DNA of 45,441 nucleotides. Origin: Pseudomonadota bacterium (lineage in GTDB: Bacteria > Pseudomonadota > Gammaproteobacteria > Burkholderiales > Rhodocyclaceae). The DNA is taken from contig JAGTRY010000019.1 in NCBI GenBank assembly GCA_018262235.1, positions 1-45,441 on the forward strand, written 5' to 3'. This document shows, one piece after another, positions 32,845 through 43,394 of this stretch; positions within the stretch are counted from its first letter, which is position 1, and each line of letters begins with the position of its first letter. The notes under the pieces were generated by a model that searched no databases, was not told the origin of the DNA, and worked only from the letters and a program-made list of their open reading frames with translations. Position numbers and translations under genes: made by a program.

Positions 32845-33969
32845 TCAGCGCTTGCCGCCCAGCTTGAAAGCACGCAAAGCGGCTTGCGTTTCCTCCAGGC
32901 CGGGAAGGTTCATGGTGAGCCGTGCGCGCTCGATCTGCGCCAGCTCATCCAGGGTATCGGCCACCGGCCGCGACTGGGTGTCAAAGTAGCGCTGCAGCAA
33001 GGTGCGGGTCTGATGCACGTCTTCGGCGAACAGCTTGCCTTCGCGCTGCATCAGTGCCATCCGCGCAGACAACAGGCGCAAGCGCAGATTTTCGCGCAGA
33101 TATGCAGCCTGTCCGGGCGCCAGCAATGCCGGATCCGGTCGGTCAAGGCGTTCGACCCGGATCAGCTGACGGAATTCGCGCCACAGATCCTGGGCCAGCG
33201 CCACCGCCAGGCTTGGCGAAGGTACGGATGCAGCATCTGCGGGCACTTCGCCCGGAGCAGCCTTGCCCCCCTTCGTGGCGCCCGCTTTCGGTTGCGGCTT
33301 GGTCACCAGTTTGACGGCCGGTTTGGCCGTCACCGGCGGGCTGTGCTCGAAGCCCAGCGGCAGGGTGTCGATCCGCCCCATGATGGTTTCGAGCTGCAGG
33401 GCGATACTGCTGACATCCGACATGGGCAAGGACTTGAGCCGTTCCATATCCGCCGCAATCAGCTTGCGCAAGGACAGGAAGCGCGCCTGGTCAAGCAGGG
33501 CCAGCCGGCTGTCGGCACTTTGCAAGGCAGCCAGGGCAGCCGGCACATTGCCCGCCAGTTGGAGCTGCTGTGCGGCAATGCTCACGGCTTGTTCGATCTC
33601 GTTCAGCGCCCGTTCATCGCGCGCCCGGGAGAACTCGGCATACAGGGTCTCGAGCGCCGCGTACTGGCTTTGCGCTTCTTCCTGCTTGGCTTCCAGCCCG
33701 CCCATCTTGGCTTTCAGGGCATCGATGCTCTCCAGCCCCTGACGGGCCAGGGTGCTCGCTTCCTGCGCAGTTTTGTCGCCATCGGCAAGACGCCGCGCCA
33801 GATCGGCTTGGATGTCACGCATTTCCACACGGGTAACGTGACCCTGCCAGGCCAGTACAGCGAGAACCGCGATGGCCGCGGAGGTGAAGATCCGGTTCCA
33901 GCGTGGACCAGTCCGGTGCTTCTGCTCGTCAGCCGGCACCGGAGGCGGAGTAAGAACTTGGTTTTCCAT
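32845..33969 (-). CDS. hemX: HemX, uroporphyrinogen-III methyltransferase-like membrane protein
   Basis: The 374-residue protein has a cytoplasmic Pro-rich N-terminus, one membrane segment (about 28-44, FTSAAIAVLAVLAW), a long coiled coil (about 50-130) and the conserved HemX C-terminal domain ending ...ALRAFKLGGKR. It lacks the methyltransferase motifs, as proteobacterial HemX does. It lies between hemD and hemY. Its role in regulating early tetrapyrrole enzymes is proposed from other species. Confidence 0.9.
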   Translation of the reverse strand: MENQVLTPPPVPADEQKHRTGPRWNRIFTSAAIAVLAVLAWQGHVTRVEMRDIQADLARRLADGDKTAQEASTLARQGLESIDALKAKMGGLEAKQEEAQSQYAALETLYAEFSRARDERALNEIEQAVSIAAQQLQLAGNVPAALAALQSADSRLALLDQARFLSLRKLIAADMERLKSLPMSDVSSIALQLETIMGRIDTLPLGFEHSPPVTAKPAVKLVTKPQPKAGATKGGKAAPGEVPADAASVPSPSLAVALAQDLWREFRQLIRVERLDRPDPALLAPGQAAYLRENLRLRLLSARMALMQREGKLFAEDVHQTRTLLQRYFDTQSRPVADTLDELAQIERARLTMNLPGLEETQAALRAFKLGGKR

Positions 33970-34004
33970 GGCCGAATCTTACCCGATGGCGAGGACCTCT
34001 TGGG

Positions 34005-34817
34005 TCAGACCGAAGGGTCTGACAGATTGGCGGCGATGCTGGCCGCGATCCCGGCGTCGCCCGGTGTGGTCAGGATGGGGCACGCCGCCCCCGCAGCCTG
34101 CAGGGCTGCACAGATCCGCGGATGCGGCGCAAAGCATGGCAGCGCGGCCAGCATGGCGCGCCCGGCCGTGCTAGCAATCTCCAGAAAGAAACGCAGACCT
34201 TCACTGGCCGAGAACACCAGCGCGGCCAGCTCGCCACGTTCGAAACGCGCCACCAGCGGCGCCGGGTCCAGCGCCGCGCAGACCCGCCGGTAGCAGTCCA
34301 GCGAGCTGACCTGCGCACCACGCAGGCGCAGGGTTTCCGCGAGCAATTCGCGGCCGCCTTCGCCCCGCAGGATCAACACCTGCCGACCCGCCAACGCGTC
34401 GGCGGAAAATTCCGGCAGAGCCAGGACCGCCTCGGAATCGAAGCCTGTCGTTGGCGCAATCACCTGTGCGAAACCCTGTTCTTCAAGTGCCCGCGCGCTG
34501 GCAGGGCCGACCGTGGCCACGCGCAGCGTCGCCGGCCAGTCCGCGCGTGGGCGCACCGCCAGGGTCTGGGCCACGGCATTGGCCGACACGAAGAACGCCA
34601 GTTCGAAGGCCGCCAGATCCAGACCACGCAAGGGCGCCGGATCACAGGCTTGAATGCCGATCACGGGGAAATTCAAGGGCTCGGCCCCCAACGCGGCCAG
34701 CGCGCTGAGCAGCCCTGCGGCTTGCCCGGCAGGCCGGGTCGTCACCACGCAGCGGCCGGCCAGGGGCTGCGCAGGAAGGCAAGAGGAAGAAGGCGGGAGC
34801 GTGGGCCGGACGGTCAC
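34005..34817 (-). CDS. hemD: Uroporphyrinogen-III synthase
   Basis: The 270-residue protein has the bilobed HemD pattern: GRCVVTTRPAGQAAGLLSAL, FFVSANAV, TVGPASARALEEQGF, LILRGEGGRELLAETLRLRGA and FSASEGLRFFL. It closes hydroxymethylbilane with inversion of ring D. The start is GTG at 34817, 18 bases after the hemC stop, which fits a hemC-hemD-hemX-hemY operon. Confidence 0.93.
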   Translation of the reverse strand: MTVRPTLPPSSSCLPAQPLAGRCVVTTRPAGQAAGLLSALAALGAEPLNFPVIGIQACDPAPLRGLDLAAFELAFFVSANAVAQTLAVRPRADWPATLRVATVGPASARALEEQGFAQVIAPTTGFDSEAVLALPEFSADALAGRQVLILRGEGGRELLAETLRLRGAQVSSLDCYRRVCAALDPAPLVARFERGELAALVFSASEGLRFFLEIASTAGRAMLAALPCFAPHPRICAALQAAGAACPILTTPGDAGIAASIAANLSDPSV

Positions 34818-34835
34818 AAAAAGGATCCGCGCTCG

Positions 34836-35795
34836 TCAGACTTCCCGCAGGCTGGCCAGGATGCTGGCAGCGCCCTGCGCCAGCAGATCGGCGGCCAGAC
34901 GCTGGCCCAGGGCCTCGGCGTCTGCCGCAATGGCCTCACCGGCACTGCGCACGATGCTTGCGCCATCCGGCGTTGCCACAAACGCCCGCATGGCCAGAAA
35001 CCCCTCCGCCTGCGGCTCGCAGAAAGCGCCAATCGGCACATCGCAACCGCCTTGCAGGGCAAAGGTCAATGCGCGTTCCGCCGCGACGCAGGCCGTGGTG
35101 ACCGGATCGATCAGCGGTGCCAGCCAGGCCGCCACTTCAGGGCGATCACTGCGGGCTTCGATGCCCAGCGCACCCTGCCCGGCCGCCGGCAGACTGTCTT
35201 CGCTTGAGAGTTCGCAGCGGATCCGTGACGCCAGGCCCAGACGCTTGAGTCCGGCCGCTGCCAGAATGATGGCGTCGTACTGGCCTTCATCGAGCTTCTT
35301 CAGCCGTGTATCCAGATTGCCACGCAAGGGCAGCACGCCCAGATACGGGTATTGGGCATGGAGCTGGGCTTCGCGGCGCAGGCTGGAAGTGCCCACCACC
35401 GCACCCGGTGGCATATCCGCCAGGGTTTCGTAGCGGTTCGAAACAAATGCATCGAGCGGCGTTTCACGCGCCAGCGTGGCGATCAGCGCAAACCCGTCGG
35501 GCATCTGCGCCGGCACGTCTTTCATGGAGTGCACCGCGATGTCGGCACGGCCATCGGCCAGCGCCTGCTCCAGCTCTTTCACGAAGAGCCCTTTGCCGCC
35601 AACTTTCGACAAGGAACGGTCGAGAATCTGGTCGCCGCGCGTGGTCATGCCCAGCAATTCCACGACACAGCCAGGCCAGGTTGCTTCAAGGCGGGCCTTG
35701 ACGTGTTCGGCCTGCCACAAGGCCAGACGGCTCTCGCGGGTAGCAATGACAATCCGCGTGGGCGGAGGGATTCGGGTGTCAGAAAGCGTCGGCAT
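34836..35795 (-). CDS. hemC: Hydroxymethylbilane synthase (porphobilinogen deaminase)
   Basis: The 319-residue protein contains the dipyrromethane-cofactor cysteine Cys251 ([13 protein letters not shown]) and the catalytic Asp93 (AVHSMKDVP). It also has the family blocks [38 protein letters not shown] and [10 protein letters not shown]. It condenses four porphobilinogens. It is the first gene of the hem operon and is divergent from ppc; the 123-base gap should hold both promoters. Confidence 0.97.
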   Translation of the reverse strand: MPTLSDTRIPPPTRIVIATRESRLALWQAEHVKARLEATWPGCVVELLGMTTRGDQILDRSLSKVGGKGLFVKELEQALADGRADIAVHSMKDVPAQMPDGFALIATLARETPLDAFVSNRYETLADMPPGAVVGTSSLRREAQLHAQYPYLGVLPLRGNLDTRLKKLDEGQYDAIILAAAGLKRLGLASRIRCELSSEDSLPAAGQGALGIEARSDRPEVAAWLAPLIDPVTTACVAAERALTFALQGGCDVPIGAFCEPQAEGFLAMRAFVATPDGASIVRSAGEAIAADAEALGQRLAADLLAQGAASILASLREV

Positions 35796-35918
35796 TTGGC
35801 GGAACAGCTCTTGCTTGAAACATGGGCAAGGATGTTAGCACGGCTGCCCGGGTGAGCTGCCGGGCTGATATATTGCGGGTTCAAGCAGAAAAACCAGACC
35901 ATCCCCCACAGAGCCGAT

Positions 35919-38687
35919 ATGAATACTCATCACACCCTGAGCGAACAGGACAAAGACACCCCGCTGCGCGACGACATCCGGATGCTCGGACGCGTGCTTG
36001 GCAACACCGTACGCCAGCAGGAAGGTAACGAGGTTTTCGAGCTGATCGAACGGATCCGCCAGACTTCGATCCGCTTCCACCGCGATGACGACCTGGATGC
36101 CCGTCACGAACTGGAAGGCATGCTCAAGGGATTGGCCGGTGACAACACGCTCAACGTGGTACGTGCCTTCAGCTATTTTTCGCTGCTCGCCAACATCGCC
36201 GAAGACGAACACCACATCCGTCGCTCGCGCGCCCACTTGCGGGCAGGCTCTGCACCACGCGAGGGCAGCATGGCCCACGCTCTGGAACTGGCCAGCCATG
36301 CCGGTATCGGCGAGGACAAACTGCGGGAATTCTTCGACACCGCCATGATCCGCCCGGTGCTCACCGCCCACCCCACCGAGGTGCAGCGCAAGAGCATCCT
36401 GACCTGCCAGCTGCGCATTGCCGAATTGCTTGATGAGCGCGACCGCGTCCAGCTGACCCCCGAGGAATATGACGAAAACGAAGAAGCGCTGAAGCGCAAC
36501 GTGCTGCTCCTCTGGGAGACCCGCATGCTGCGGCTCACCAAGCTGTCGGTGATCGACGAGATCGCCAACGGCCTGTCCTATTACAACTACACCTTCCTGC
36601 GCGAGCTGCCACGGCTCTATGGCCGCCTTGAGGACATGCTCGCCGTCCGCGCCGAGCGCCAGGCCGATACCGACCTGCCGTCCTTCCTGCGCATGGGCAG
36701 CTGGATCGGCGGGGACCGCGACGGCAATCCTTTCGTCACCGCAGACATCCTGCGCCAGGCGCTGAAGATGCAGTCGCAAGTCGTCATCAGCTACTACCTC
36801 GATGAGCTCAACCGGCTGGGCACAGGCCTGTCCCTGTCGAGCAGCATGGTGGAAGTCAGCCCGGCCTTGCAGGCGCTGGCGGAGAGCTCGCCCTACCGCA
36901 GTGCGCATACTGCCGACGAGCCCTACCGGCGGGCGCTGCGCGGCATGTACGCGCGCCTGTGGGCCACGGCCCTGAAACTCGAACTGCAGCCCACCGGGCG
37001 GCTCCCCGCCAGCGCGGCCGAACCCTATCCGAATGCCGAGGCATTGCTGGCCGATCTGGACGTGATCCACGATTCCCTGCTCAAGCACTGCTCGCGCTCC
37101 CTCGCCCACGGCGCCTTGCGCAACCTGCGCCGGGCGGTGCGCGTGTTCGGCTTCTTCCTGGCCTCCATCGACTCGCGCCAGAATTCCGACGTGCATGAAC
37201 GCACCGTCGCCGAATTGCTCGAGGCGGCCCACCCGGGAACCCGATACTTGGAGCGCGATGAAGAAAGCCGCATCGCCCTGCTCCTGCAGGAGCTGTCCAC
37301 GCCGCGCCCCCTGTCCTCGCCGAGCGTGCAGTATTCCGAGGAAACCACCGGCGAGCTGGCCATCTTCCGCACGATTGCGAGCGCCCAGCGGACCTATGGC
37401 AAGTGCTGCGTGCAGAACGCCATCATTTCCAAGGCAGATGGTGTCTCCGACATGCTCGAACTCGCCGTGCTGCTCAAGGAAGTCGGCCTGCTGCGTCCCC
37501 ACGAAGCCCAGCTCGATGTCAATATCATCCCGCTGTTTGAAACCATCGGTGACTTGCAGAATGCAGCCGCGGTGATGGACCGGATCCTCTCCATTCCGTC
37601 CTTCCGCCAGCTTGTCGCCTCGCGCGATGATGCACAGGAATGCATGCTCGGCTATTCGGATTCGAACAAGGATGGCGGTTTCCTCACCTCCGGCTGGGAA
37701 CTCTACAAGGCCGAGATCCAGCTCATCGAAGTCTTCCGCAAACATGGCGTGCGCCTGCGCCTGTTCCACGGCCGTGGCGGTTCGGTCGGGCGTGGCGGCG
37801 GCCCGAGCTACCAGGCCATCCTCGCCCAGCCGGGCGGCGCCGTGCAGGGCCAGATCCGTCTGACCGAACAGGGCGAAGTCATCGCCTCGAAGTATTCGAA
37901 CCCGGAAGTCGGCCGGCGCAATCTCGAAGTGCTCGCTGCCGCCACCCTCGAAGCCACCCTGCTGGCCCATCCGGAAGCCGCACCGCGCCCGGAATACCTC
38001 GCCGCGATGAACGAGCTCTCGGATCTGGCGTTCAAGGCCTACCGCGACCTGGTCTACGAAACGCCTGGCTTCGAACAGTATTTCTGGGAATCCACGGTGA
38101 TTTCCGAAATCGCCAACCTGAACATCGGCTCGCGTCCGGCCTCGCGCAAGAAGAGCACCTCGATCGAAGACCTGCGCGCGATCCCCTGGGTGTTTTCCTG
38201 GGCCCAGTCACGCGTCATGCTGCCCGGCTGGTACGGGTTCGGGTCGGCCGTCAAAACCTATCTGGCAAAGCATGGCGAAGCCGGCATGAAGCTGCTGCAG
38301 GACATGCACAAGGAATGGAGCTTCTTCACCACCCAGCTCGCCAACATGGACATGGTGCTGGCCAAGAGCGACCTCGCCATCGCCTCGCGCTACGCCGAAC
38401 TGGTCCAGGACGAAGCCCTGCGTGAAGCGATCTTCCCGCGCATCAAGGCTGAATGGGAAGCAACGCTCGAGGTACTGCTCGGCATCACCGGCCAGCGCGA
38501 ACTGACCGACGACAATCCGCTGCTCAAGCGCTCGATCCGCAATCGTCTGCCCTACCTCAACCCGCTCAACCACGTGCAGGTCGAGCTGCTCCACCGCTAC
38601 CGCGAAGGCAACACCGACGACCGCATCCGTCGCGGCATCCTGCTCTCGATCAACGGAGTGGCCGCCGGTTTGCGCAACAGCGGCTGA
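35919..38687 (+). CDS. ppc: Phosphoenolpyruvate carboxylase
   Basis: The 922-residue protein is full length. It has [13 protein letters not shown] with the catalytic His, the [20 protein letters not shown] block, the [19 protein letters not shown] motif that binds PEP and bicarbonate, and the C-terminal [13 protein letters not shown] (normally NTG). It makes oxaloacetate from PEP to replenish the citric-acid cycle. Its position divergent from hemC is common in betaproteobacteria. Confidence 0.98.
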   Translation: MNTHHTLSEQDKDTPLRDDIRMLGRVLGNTVRQQEGNEVFELIERIRQTSIRFHRDDDLDARHELEGMLKGLAGDNTLNVVRAFSYFSLLANIAEDEHHIRRSRAHLRAGSAPREGSMAHALELASHAGIGEDKLREFFDTAMIRPVLTAHPTEVQRKSILTCQLRIAELLDERDRVQLTPEEYDENEEALKRNVLLLWETRMLRLTKLSVIDEIANGLSYYNYTFLRELPRLYGRLEDMLAVRAERQADTDLPSFLRMGSWIGGDRDGNPFVTADILRQALKMQSQVVISYYLDELNRLGTGLSLSSSMVEVSPALQALAESSPYRSAHTADEPYRRALRGMYARLWATALKLELQPTGRLPASAAEPYPNAEALLADLDVIHDSLLKHCSRSLAHGALRNLRRAVRVFGFFLASIDSRQNSDVHERTVAELLEAAHPGTRYLERDEESRIALLLQELSTPRPLSSPSVQYSEETTGELAIFRTIASAQRTYGKCCVQNAIISKADGVSDMLELAVLLKEVGLLRPHEAQLDVNIIPLFETIGDLQNAAAVMDRILSIPSFRQLVASRDDAQECMLGYSDSNKDGGFLTSGWELYKAEIQLIEVFRKHGVRLRLFHGRGGSVGRGGGPSYQAILAQPGGAVQGQIRLTEQGEVIASKYSNPEVGRRNLEVLAAATLEATLLAHPEAAPRPEYLAAMNELSDLAFKAYRDLVYETPGFEQYFWESTVISEIANLNIGSRPASRKKSTSIEDLRAIPWVFSWAQSRVMLPGWYGFGSAVKTYLAKHGEAGMKLLQDMHKEWSFFTTQLANMDMVLAKSDLAIASRYAELVQDEALREAIFPRIKAEWEATLEVLLGITGQRELTDDNPLLKRSIRNRLPYLNPLNHVQVELLHRYREGNTDDRIRRGILLSINGVAAGLRNSG

Positions 38688-38696
38688 CACTTGCCA

Positions 38697-38729
38697 CAGA
38701 CCGCTGCCGCTGCGCGCGGCGGTGGTCTG
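38697..38729. terminator. Hairpin between convergent ppc and macB-like genes
   Basis: CAGACC (38697-38702) pairs with GGTCTG (38724-38729), with inner GCCGC/GCGGC pairing, directly between the ppc stop and the end of the permease gene. No long U-tract follows, so it is only a probable bidirectional terminator. Confidence 0.5.
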
Positions 38730-39950
38730 CTACTCGTGCCGCAAAGCCTCGATCGGATCCAGCCGCGCGGCACGCCGCGCCGGCACGAAGCCGAAGAGCA
38801 CGCCGATGCCGGCCGACACGGCAAAAGCCAGCAGCATGATCTCGACGTCCAGCACGAACGGCAGGTTCATCGCCTGGGTCAGCCCGAAGGACGCGATCAA
38901 CGCCAGGGCAATGCCAAGCAAGCCGCCAAAGGACGACAACGCCACGGCTTCGACCAGGAACTGCAGCAGCACCTCGGATTCGAGCGCGCCAATGGCCAGC
39001 CGGGTCCCGATCTCGCGGGTCCGTTCGGTCACCGACACGAGCATGATGTTCATGATGCCGATGCCGCCGACCAGCAGGCTCACTGCGGCCACCGCGCCGA
39101 GCAGGGCAGTGAGGATGCGCGTGGTGGAAGACAACGCATCGGCGATCTGCTTGGTATCGAACACCGAAAAGTTGTCGCTCTCGTTGGGCGCCAGGGCACG
39201 CCGCTCGCGCATCAGCGCGGAGACTTCCTTGACCACTTTTTCGGTGCTCATGCCATCGCGCACCGAGAGCATCAGCGAGCCGATGTCCTGCCGACTGCGC
39301 CGGCCGGCCACGCGGCGCTGGTAGGCTTTCAGCGGCATCAGCACGACGTCATCCTGATCCTGCCCCATGGCCGATTGCCCCTTGGGCGCGAGCACGCCGA
39401 TCACCTCGCAGCTCATCCCCCGGAAGCGGATCTTCTCGCCGACCGGGCTGGTCCCCGAAAACAAGGCCTTGCGCACCGATTCTCCGAGCACACACACGGA
39501 GCGCCCCGCGCGCTGCTCGCCATCGTGGAAGAAGCGCCCCTCGGCCAGCGCCCAGTTACCCACCTCCGGATAACTCGGCGTGGTGCCGATCACCGGGGTA
39601 TAGGTGCTCTCGGCAAGATAACTGACCGAGCTGCCGCGCTGCGCGGTGCCGGTGGCGCTGCGCACCGCGGGGATGGCTTCAAGGATGGCAGCGAGGTCGT
39701 CTTCCTTGAAGGCCGGTGCCCAGCCCGCGGCCTGGCCCGGCGACATGCGCTGGCCCGGCCGCACGATGACCAGATTCGAGCCCAGGCTGGAAACCTGGGC
39801 GGTGATCTGGGCGGTCGCGCCATTGCCCAGCGTGACCATGGTGATGACGGCCGCCACACCGATGACGATGCCCAGCACGGTAAGCGAGGCCCGCATCAGG
39901 TTGCGGCGGATTTCGCGCAGAGCCAGCAGGAGGGCGTTCCAGATCATCAA
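38730..39950 (-). CDS. MacB/FtsX-type ABC transporter permease
   Basis: The 406-residue protein has the MacB permease plan: one N-terminal membrane segment (about 20-42), a large periplasmic domain (about 45-275), then three C-terminal membrane segments. The hallmark FTERTREIGTRLAIGA-like stretch (SVTERTREIGTRLAIGAL) and C-terminal PARRAARLDPIEALRHE are present. It is a separate permease rather than a fused MacB. It overlaps the ATPase gene by four bases (ATGA), giving an adaptor-ATPase-permease operon for tripartite efflux. Confidence 0.92.
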   Translation of the reverse strand: MMIWNALLLALREIRRNLMRASLTVLGIVIGVAAVITMVTLGNGATAQITAQVSSLGSNLVIVRPGQRMSPGQAAGWAPAFKEDDLAAILEAIPAVRSATGTAQRGSSVSYLAESTYTPVIGTTPSYPEVGNWALAEGRFFHDGEQRAGRSVCVLGESVRKALFSGTSPVGEKIRFRGMSCEVIGVLAPKGQSAMGQDQDDVVLMPLKAYQRRVAGRRSRQDIGSLMLSVRDGMSTEKVVKEVSALMRERRALAPNESDNFSVFDTKQIADALSSTTRILTALLGAVAAVSLLVGGIGIMNIMLVSVTERTREIGTRLAIGALESEVLLQFLVEAVALSSFGGLLGIALALIASFGLTQAMNLPFVLDVEIMLLAFAVSAGIGVLFGFVPARRAARLDPIEALRHE

Positions 39951-40663
39951 TCAGCCCCCATGAACGAAGAAGTGTCGTGCCCCACCACGCCATCGGCAAA
40001 CCGCAAGGTCCGCGAAGCCCAGGCGGCCATTTCGGGTTCATGGGTGACCATCAGCACGGTGATGCCGTGTTCGCGATTGAGTCCGGTCAGCAGTTGCATG
40101 ATCTCGACACTGCGTTCCGAATCCAGATTGCCGGTCGGCTCATCGGCAAGCAGCAGGGTCGGCTGGGTGACGATGGCGCGGGCTATCGCCACGCGTTGCT
40201 GCTGCCCGCCCGAAAGCTCCGCCGGGGTGTGGTGTTCCCAGCCGGTGAGGCCGACCAGATCGAGCGCGGCGCGTGCCTTGGCGTGGCGCTCGGCGAGCGG
40301 CAGGCCGCGATAGAGCAGCGGCAGCTCGACGTTCTCCAGCGCCGTGGTACGCGCCAGCAGGTTGAAGCCCTGAAACACGAAACCCAGGTAATGGCGCCGC
40401 AACAGCGCACGCTGGTCACGGCTGAGATTTTCGACATGCTCGCCGAGAAAGAGGTATTCGCCCGAGCTTGGCACATCCAGACAGCCCAGGATGTTCATCA
40501 CGGTGGACTTGCCCGAGCCGCTCGGCCCCATCACCGCGACGAACTCGCCGGCCGCGATGTCGAAATCGACACCCTTGAGCGCCTGGAAAGCAGCCTGGCC
40601 GCTGCCATAGGTCTTGGTGACCCCGCGCAATGCAATCAAGGGGCCGTCCAGACGCTGACTCAC
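39947..40663 (-). CDS. ABC transporter ATP-binding protein (MacB/LolD type)
   Basis: The 238-residue ATPase has Walker A GPSGSGKST, Q-loop FVFQGFNLLARTTALENV, signature LSGGQQQRVAIARA and Walker B LLADEPTGNLD with the His switch MVTHEPE. This is the MacB/LolD/FtsE group. It overlaps the permease gene downstream and the adaptor gene upstream by four bases each, so stoichiometric coupled translation is expected. Confidence 0.94.
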   Translation of the reverse strand: MSQRLDGPLIALRGVTKTYGSGQAAFQALKGVDFDIAAGEFVAVMGPSGSGKSTVMNILGCLDVPSSGEYLFLGEHVENLSRDQRALLRRHYLGFVFQGFNLLARTTALENVELPLLYRGLPLAERHAKARAALDLVGLTGWEHHTPAELSGGQQQRVAIARAIVTQPTLLLADEPTGNLDSERSVEIMQLLTGLNREHGITVLMVTHEPEMAAWASRTLRFADGVVGHDTSSFMGAD

Positions 40664-41949
40664 CTGGCCTTCTCCACCACGTCGATCACCACCTCATCCC
40701 CGGCTTGCAGGGTTTTCGATTCCACTTCGGTGTTGCGCCCATCGCTGAGCAGGGGACGCACCACGGCAGGCTGGATGCCCGCGGCCGTTTTCACCCACAC
40801 CCTTGCGCGGTTCTTGCCCCCCTCTCCGCTGCCACGCGTCTGCGGCTTGGGAGGCGTGGGCGGGCGCGGAATCAGCATTGCCATCACCCCGCCCTCGGTC
40901 TGCTTCTGCGTCTCGGCTGGTTTGAACCGCAGCGCTGCGTTGGGGACCAGCAACACGTCCTTGTGTTCGGCCACCTTGATGTCGGCCGTGGCCGTCATCC
41001 CCGGTCGCAGCTTGAGATCGGCATTCTTGACCAGCAGCACGGTCTGGTAGCTCACCACGTTATCAACGATGGTGGCGCCATAGCGGACCTGGCGGATGGT
41101 GGCCGGGAAGATCTTGTCCGGCCAGGCGTCGACCGTGAAGGTCGCCGGCATGCCTTCCCTGACCTGACCGACATCCGCCTCCGACACAGCCACGATCAGT
41201 TCCATCTCGGACAAGTCTTCAGCCAGCGAAAACAGCACCGGCGCCTGCAGCGAAGCGGCTACGGTCTGCCCGGGTTCCACCGTGCGCTTGAGCACGATGC
41301 CATTGGTCGCCGAACGGATGGTGGCCTTGGAGAGATCGGTTTCGCCCTGCCGGACCGCCCCGGCCGACTCATTGACCGCCGCTTCGGCACTGGCCAGATC
41401 CGCCACGGCGCGGGCCAGCTTGGCACGCGCGGCATCCAGCTCCGTGGCGGAGGGTACCTTGCCGCCGGAGAGCCTGGCCACGTCTTCAAACCGGGCCAAT
41501 GACTGGCGGCTTTCCTCCAGCGTGGCACGCGCCTGCTGCACCCGTGCCTGGTTGGCGGCCAGGGTGGCACGCGAGCGTTCTAGTGCGGTCTGCAGCTTGG
41601 TGGTGTCGAGCTGGGCGAGCACCTGGCCCTTCTTCACCTTGTCATTGAAATCCACATAGACGCTGGCGATGGTGCCGGAAATCTCCGAACCGACATCCAC
41701 CGTATTGATCGGCTGCAGATTGCCGGTGGCCGTCACGGTCACGGTGATGTCACCGCGCGAAACGGCACGGGTCGTGTATTGCGGTCCTTTGGCCGCATGA
41801 GCCTTGCTCCAGGCATACACGCCCCCCGCGAAGATCAGCACGGCCAGTGCCGCCAGCAGCCACAACAGGCGACGCGTACGCGGTTTCTTGCGACTGCCGG
41901 CAAGGATCTGCGCAATGCCGGCGGGAGAGTTCTGAATGCTGTCGTTCAT
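40660..41949 (-). CDS. MacA/HlyD-type periplasmic adaptor protein
   Basis: The 429-residue protein has an N-terminal membrane anchor (about 28-45, LLWLLAALAVLIFAGGVYAW). The lipoyl/barrel half follows (RGDITVTVTATGNLQPINTVDVGSEISG in part), then a long alpha-helical hairpin (about 115-205; DTTKLQTALERSRATLAANQ...), the second lipoyl half and beta-barrel domains. It should link the ABC pump in the inner membrane to the NodT-like outer-membrane channel encoded upstream. The segment after about residue 360 is Pro/Gly-rich and probably a flexible insertion. Confidence 0.93.
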   Translation of the reverse strand: MNDSIQNSPAGIAQILAGSRKKPRTRRLLWLLAALAVLIFAGGVYAWSKAHAAKGPQYTTRAVSRGDITVTVTATGNLQPINTVDVGSEISGTIASVYVDFNDKVKKGQVLAQLDTTKLQTALERSRATLAANQARVQQARATLEESRQSLARFEDVARLSGGKVPSATELDAARAKLARAVADLASAEAAVNESAGAVRQGETDLSKATIRSATNGIVLKRTVEPGQTVAASLQAPVLFSLAEDLSEMELIVAVSEADVGQVREGMPATFTVDAWPDKIFPATIRQVRYGATIVDNVVSYQTVLLVKNADLKLRPGMTATADIKVAEHKDVLLVPNAALRFKPAETQKQTEGGVMAMLIPRPPTPPKPQTRGSGEGGKNRARVWVKTAAGIQPAVVRPLLSDGRNTEVESKTLQAGDEVVIDVVEKAR

Positions 41950-41990
41950 GGCATATCCGGGTGGAAAAGGTCAGGGCGTGGCGGGATGAC

Positions 41991-43385
41991 TCATGGCGTG
42001 GTCGCTTCGCCAAATCCGCCGCCCAGTGATTTGTAGAGCTGAACCAGCGCGGTGGCCTGTTCGCCTTCCGCACTGGCGCGTGAATCCTCTGCCGTCAGCA
42101 GGCTGCGCTGGGTATCCTGCAATGTGACGTAGTCAATCAGGCCCGCAGCATAGCGGTGCTGCGCCAGTTGGGCGGCCTGGCGGGCCGTGTCGCTGGCCAC
42201 GTTCAGGCTGGCGACGCGTTCGCGGCTCTTGGCCAGCGCCACCAGAGCGCTTTCCACATCGGCCAGGGCTTGCGCCACGCTCTTCTCGTAGGCGATCAGC
42301 GCCTGTTCCTGCAAGGCGTTCTGGATCTTGATGTTCTGCCGGATGCGGCCCGCATCGAAAATCGGCGTGGTGAGCCCGGCCAGCAGACTGCTGCTGGCCG
42401 CATCCGTGCGCAGCAAGGCATCCGTGGTGAGCGCAGCCAGACCGATGCTGCCGCTGAGCTTGAAGCTGGGGTACTGCGCGGCCGTCGCCACGCCGACACT
42501 GGCGGTCTGCGCCGCCAGCTTGCGCTCGGCCACCCGGATGTCCGGGCGCTGACGCAAGGTTTCCGCCGGAATCGCCACCCCCAGGGCCGGCGGCGTCGCC
42601 GGAATCCGCGTGGCCGGCCCGCAGCGCTTGTCGATCTCGCCACGCGGCTGCCCGACCAGAACAGCCAGCTTGTTCAGATCGCTTTCCTCCGCCGACTCCA
42701 GCACGGGAATGCGTGCCCGGGTGGATTCCAGCGTACTGCGTGCCTGCACGACATCCAGTTCGGTGACCAGACCGGCCTGCGCTCGCCAGCGCGTCAGCTG
42801 GCTGGTCTCGTGCTGGCTCGCCAGATTGTCGCGGGCGATCTGCAGGCGCATCTGCTGGGCACGCAGATCGATGTAGAGCCGCGCCACTTCAGCCGCCAGG
42901 GTGACCTGGGCATCGCCCACCGCGGCCCCGGCGGATTCCTCGGTAGCCCGGGCGGCTTCCGCGCCACGCCGGAGTCCGCCGAACAGATCGATCTCCCAGC
43001 TGGCGTCAAAGCCGATGCTGTAGCTATCCACCGCCGCCCCACTGCCGGCCGCCTCGGTACGTTTGGCACCGAGGGCATTATCCACGCTCGGGTACTGGGC
43101 CGCATCGGCAAGCCCAGTGCGCGCCCGCGCCTCGCGCAGCCTGGCTTGCGCCGTCCGCAGGTCGGGACTGTGGATGAGCGCGGCCTCGATCAGGCCACTG
43201 AGCACCGGGTCATCGAATTGCCGCCACCATCCGGCAAGGGAAGCGGTGCGGCTGGTACCGACCGGTGAGGCATGCCAGTCCGTCGGCACGACCGGTGCGG
43301 GCGCCCGATAATCGGGGCCGACACTGGCACATGCCGACAGCAAACCGCAGAAGCAGAGGACATGAAAAGGGGATTGCAGGCGCAT
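41991..43385 (-). CDS. NodT-family outer-membrane efflux lipoprotein
   Basis: The 464-residue protein starts with a lipoprotein signal, LCFCGLLSACASVGPDY, with the lipobox cysteine at about residue 19. It has two repeated OEP domains typical of TolC/NodT channels (IEAALIHSPDLRTAQARLREARA; EKSVAQALADVESALVAL). It is followed on the same strand by the adaptor, ATPase and permease genes, so the four genes can form one complete tripartite exporter. Substrate unknown. Confidence 0.94.
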   Translation of the reverse strand: MRLQSPFHVLCFCGLLSACASVGPDYRAPAPVVPTDWHASPVGTSRTASLAGWWRQFDDPVLSGLIEAALIHSPDLRTAQARLREARARTGLADAAQYPSVDNALGAKRTEAAGSGAAVDSYSIGFDASWEIDLFGGLRRGAEAARATEESAGAAVGDAQVTLAAEVARLYIDLRAQQMRLQIARDNLASQHETSQLTRWRAQAGLVTELDVVQARSTLESTRARIPVLESAEESDLNKLAVLVGQPRGEIDKRCGPATRIPATPPALGVAIPAETLRQRPDIRVAERKLAAQTASVGVATAAQYPSFKLSGSIGLAALTTDALLRTDAASSSLLAGLTTPIFDAGRIRQNIKIQNALQEQALIAYEKSVAQALADVESALVALAKSRERVASLNVASDTARQAAQLAQHRYAAGLIDYVTLQDTQRSLLTAEDSRASAEGEQATALVQLYKSLGGGFGEATTP

Positions 43386-43394
43386 CCCCGTAGC

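Noticed and set aside
35835-37970. 711-codon minus-strand frame opposite ppc
   Set aside because: Complete antisense overlap with a clear phosphoenolpyruvate carboxylase; low-complexity composition and no family signature.
38691-40313. 540-codon plus-strand frame opposite the MacB-type permease and ATPase
   Set aside because: Antisense to two genes with intact ABC motifs; no protein features of its own.
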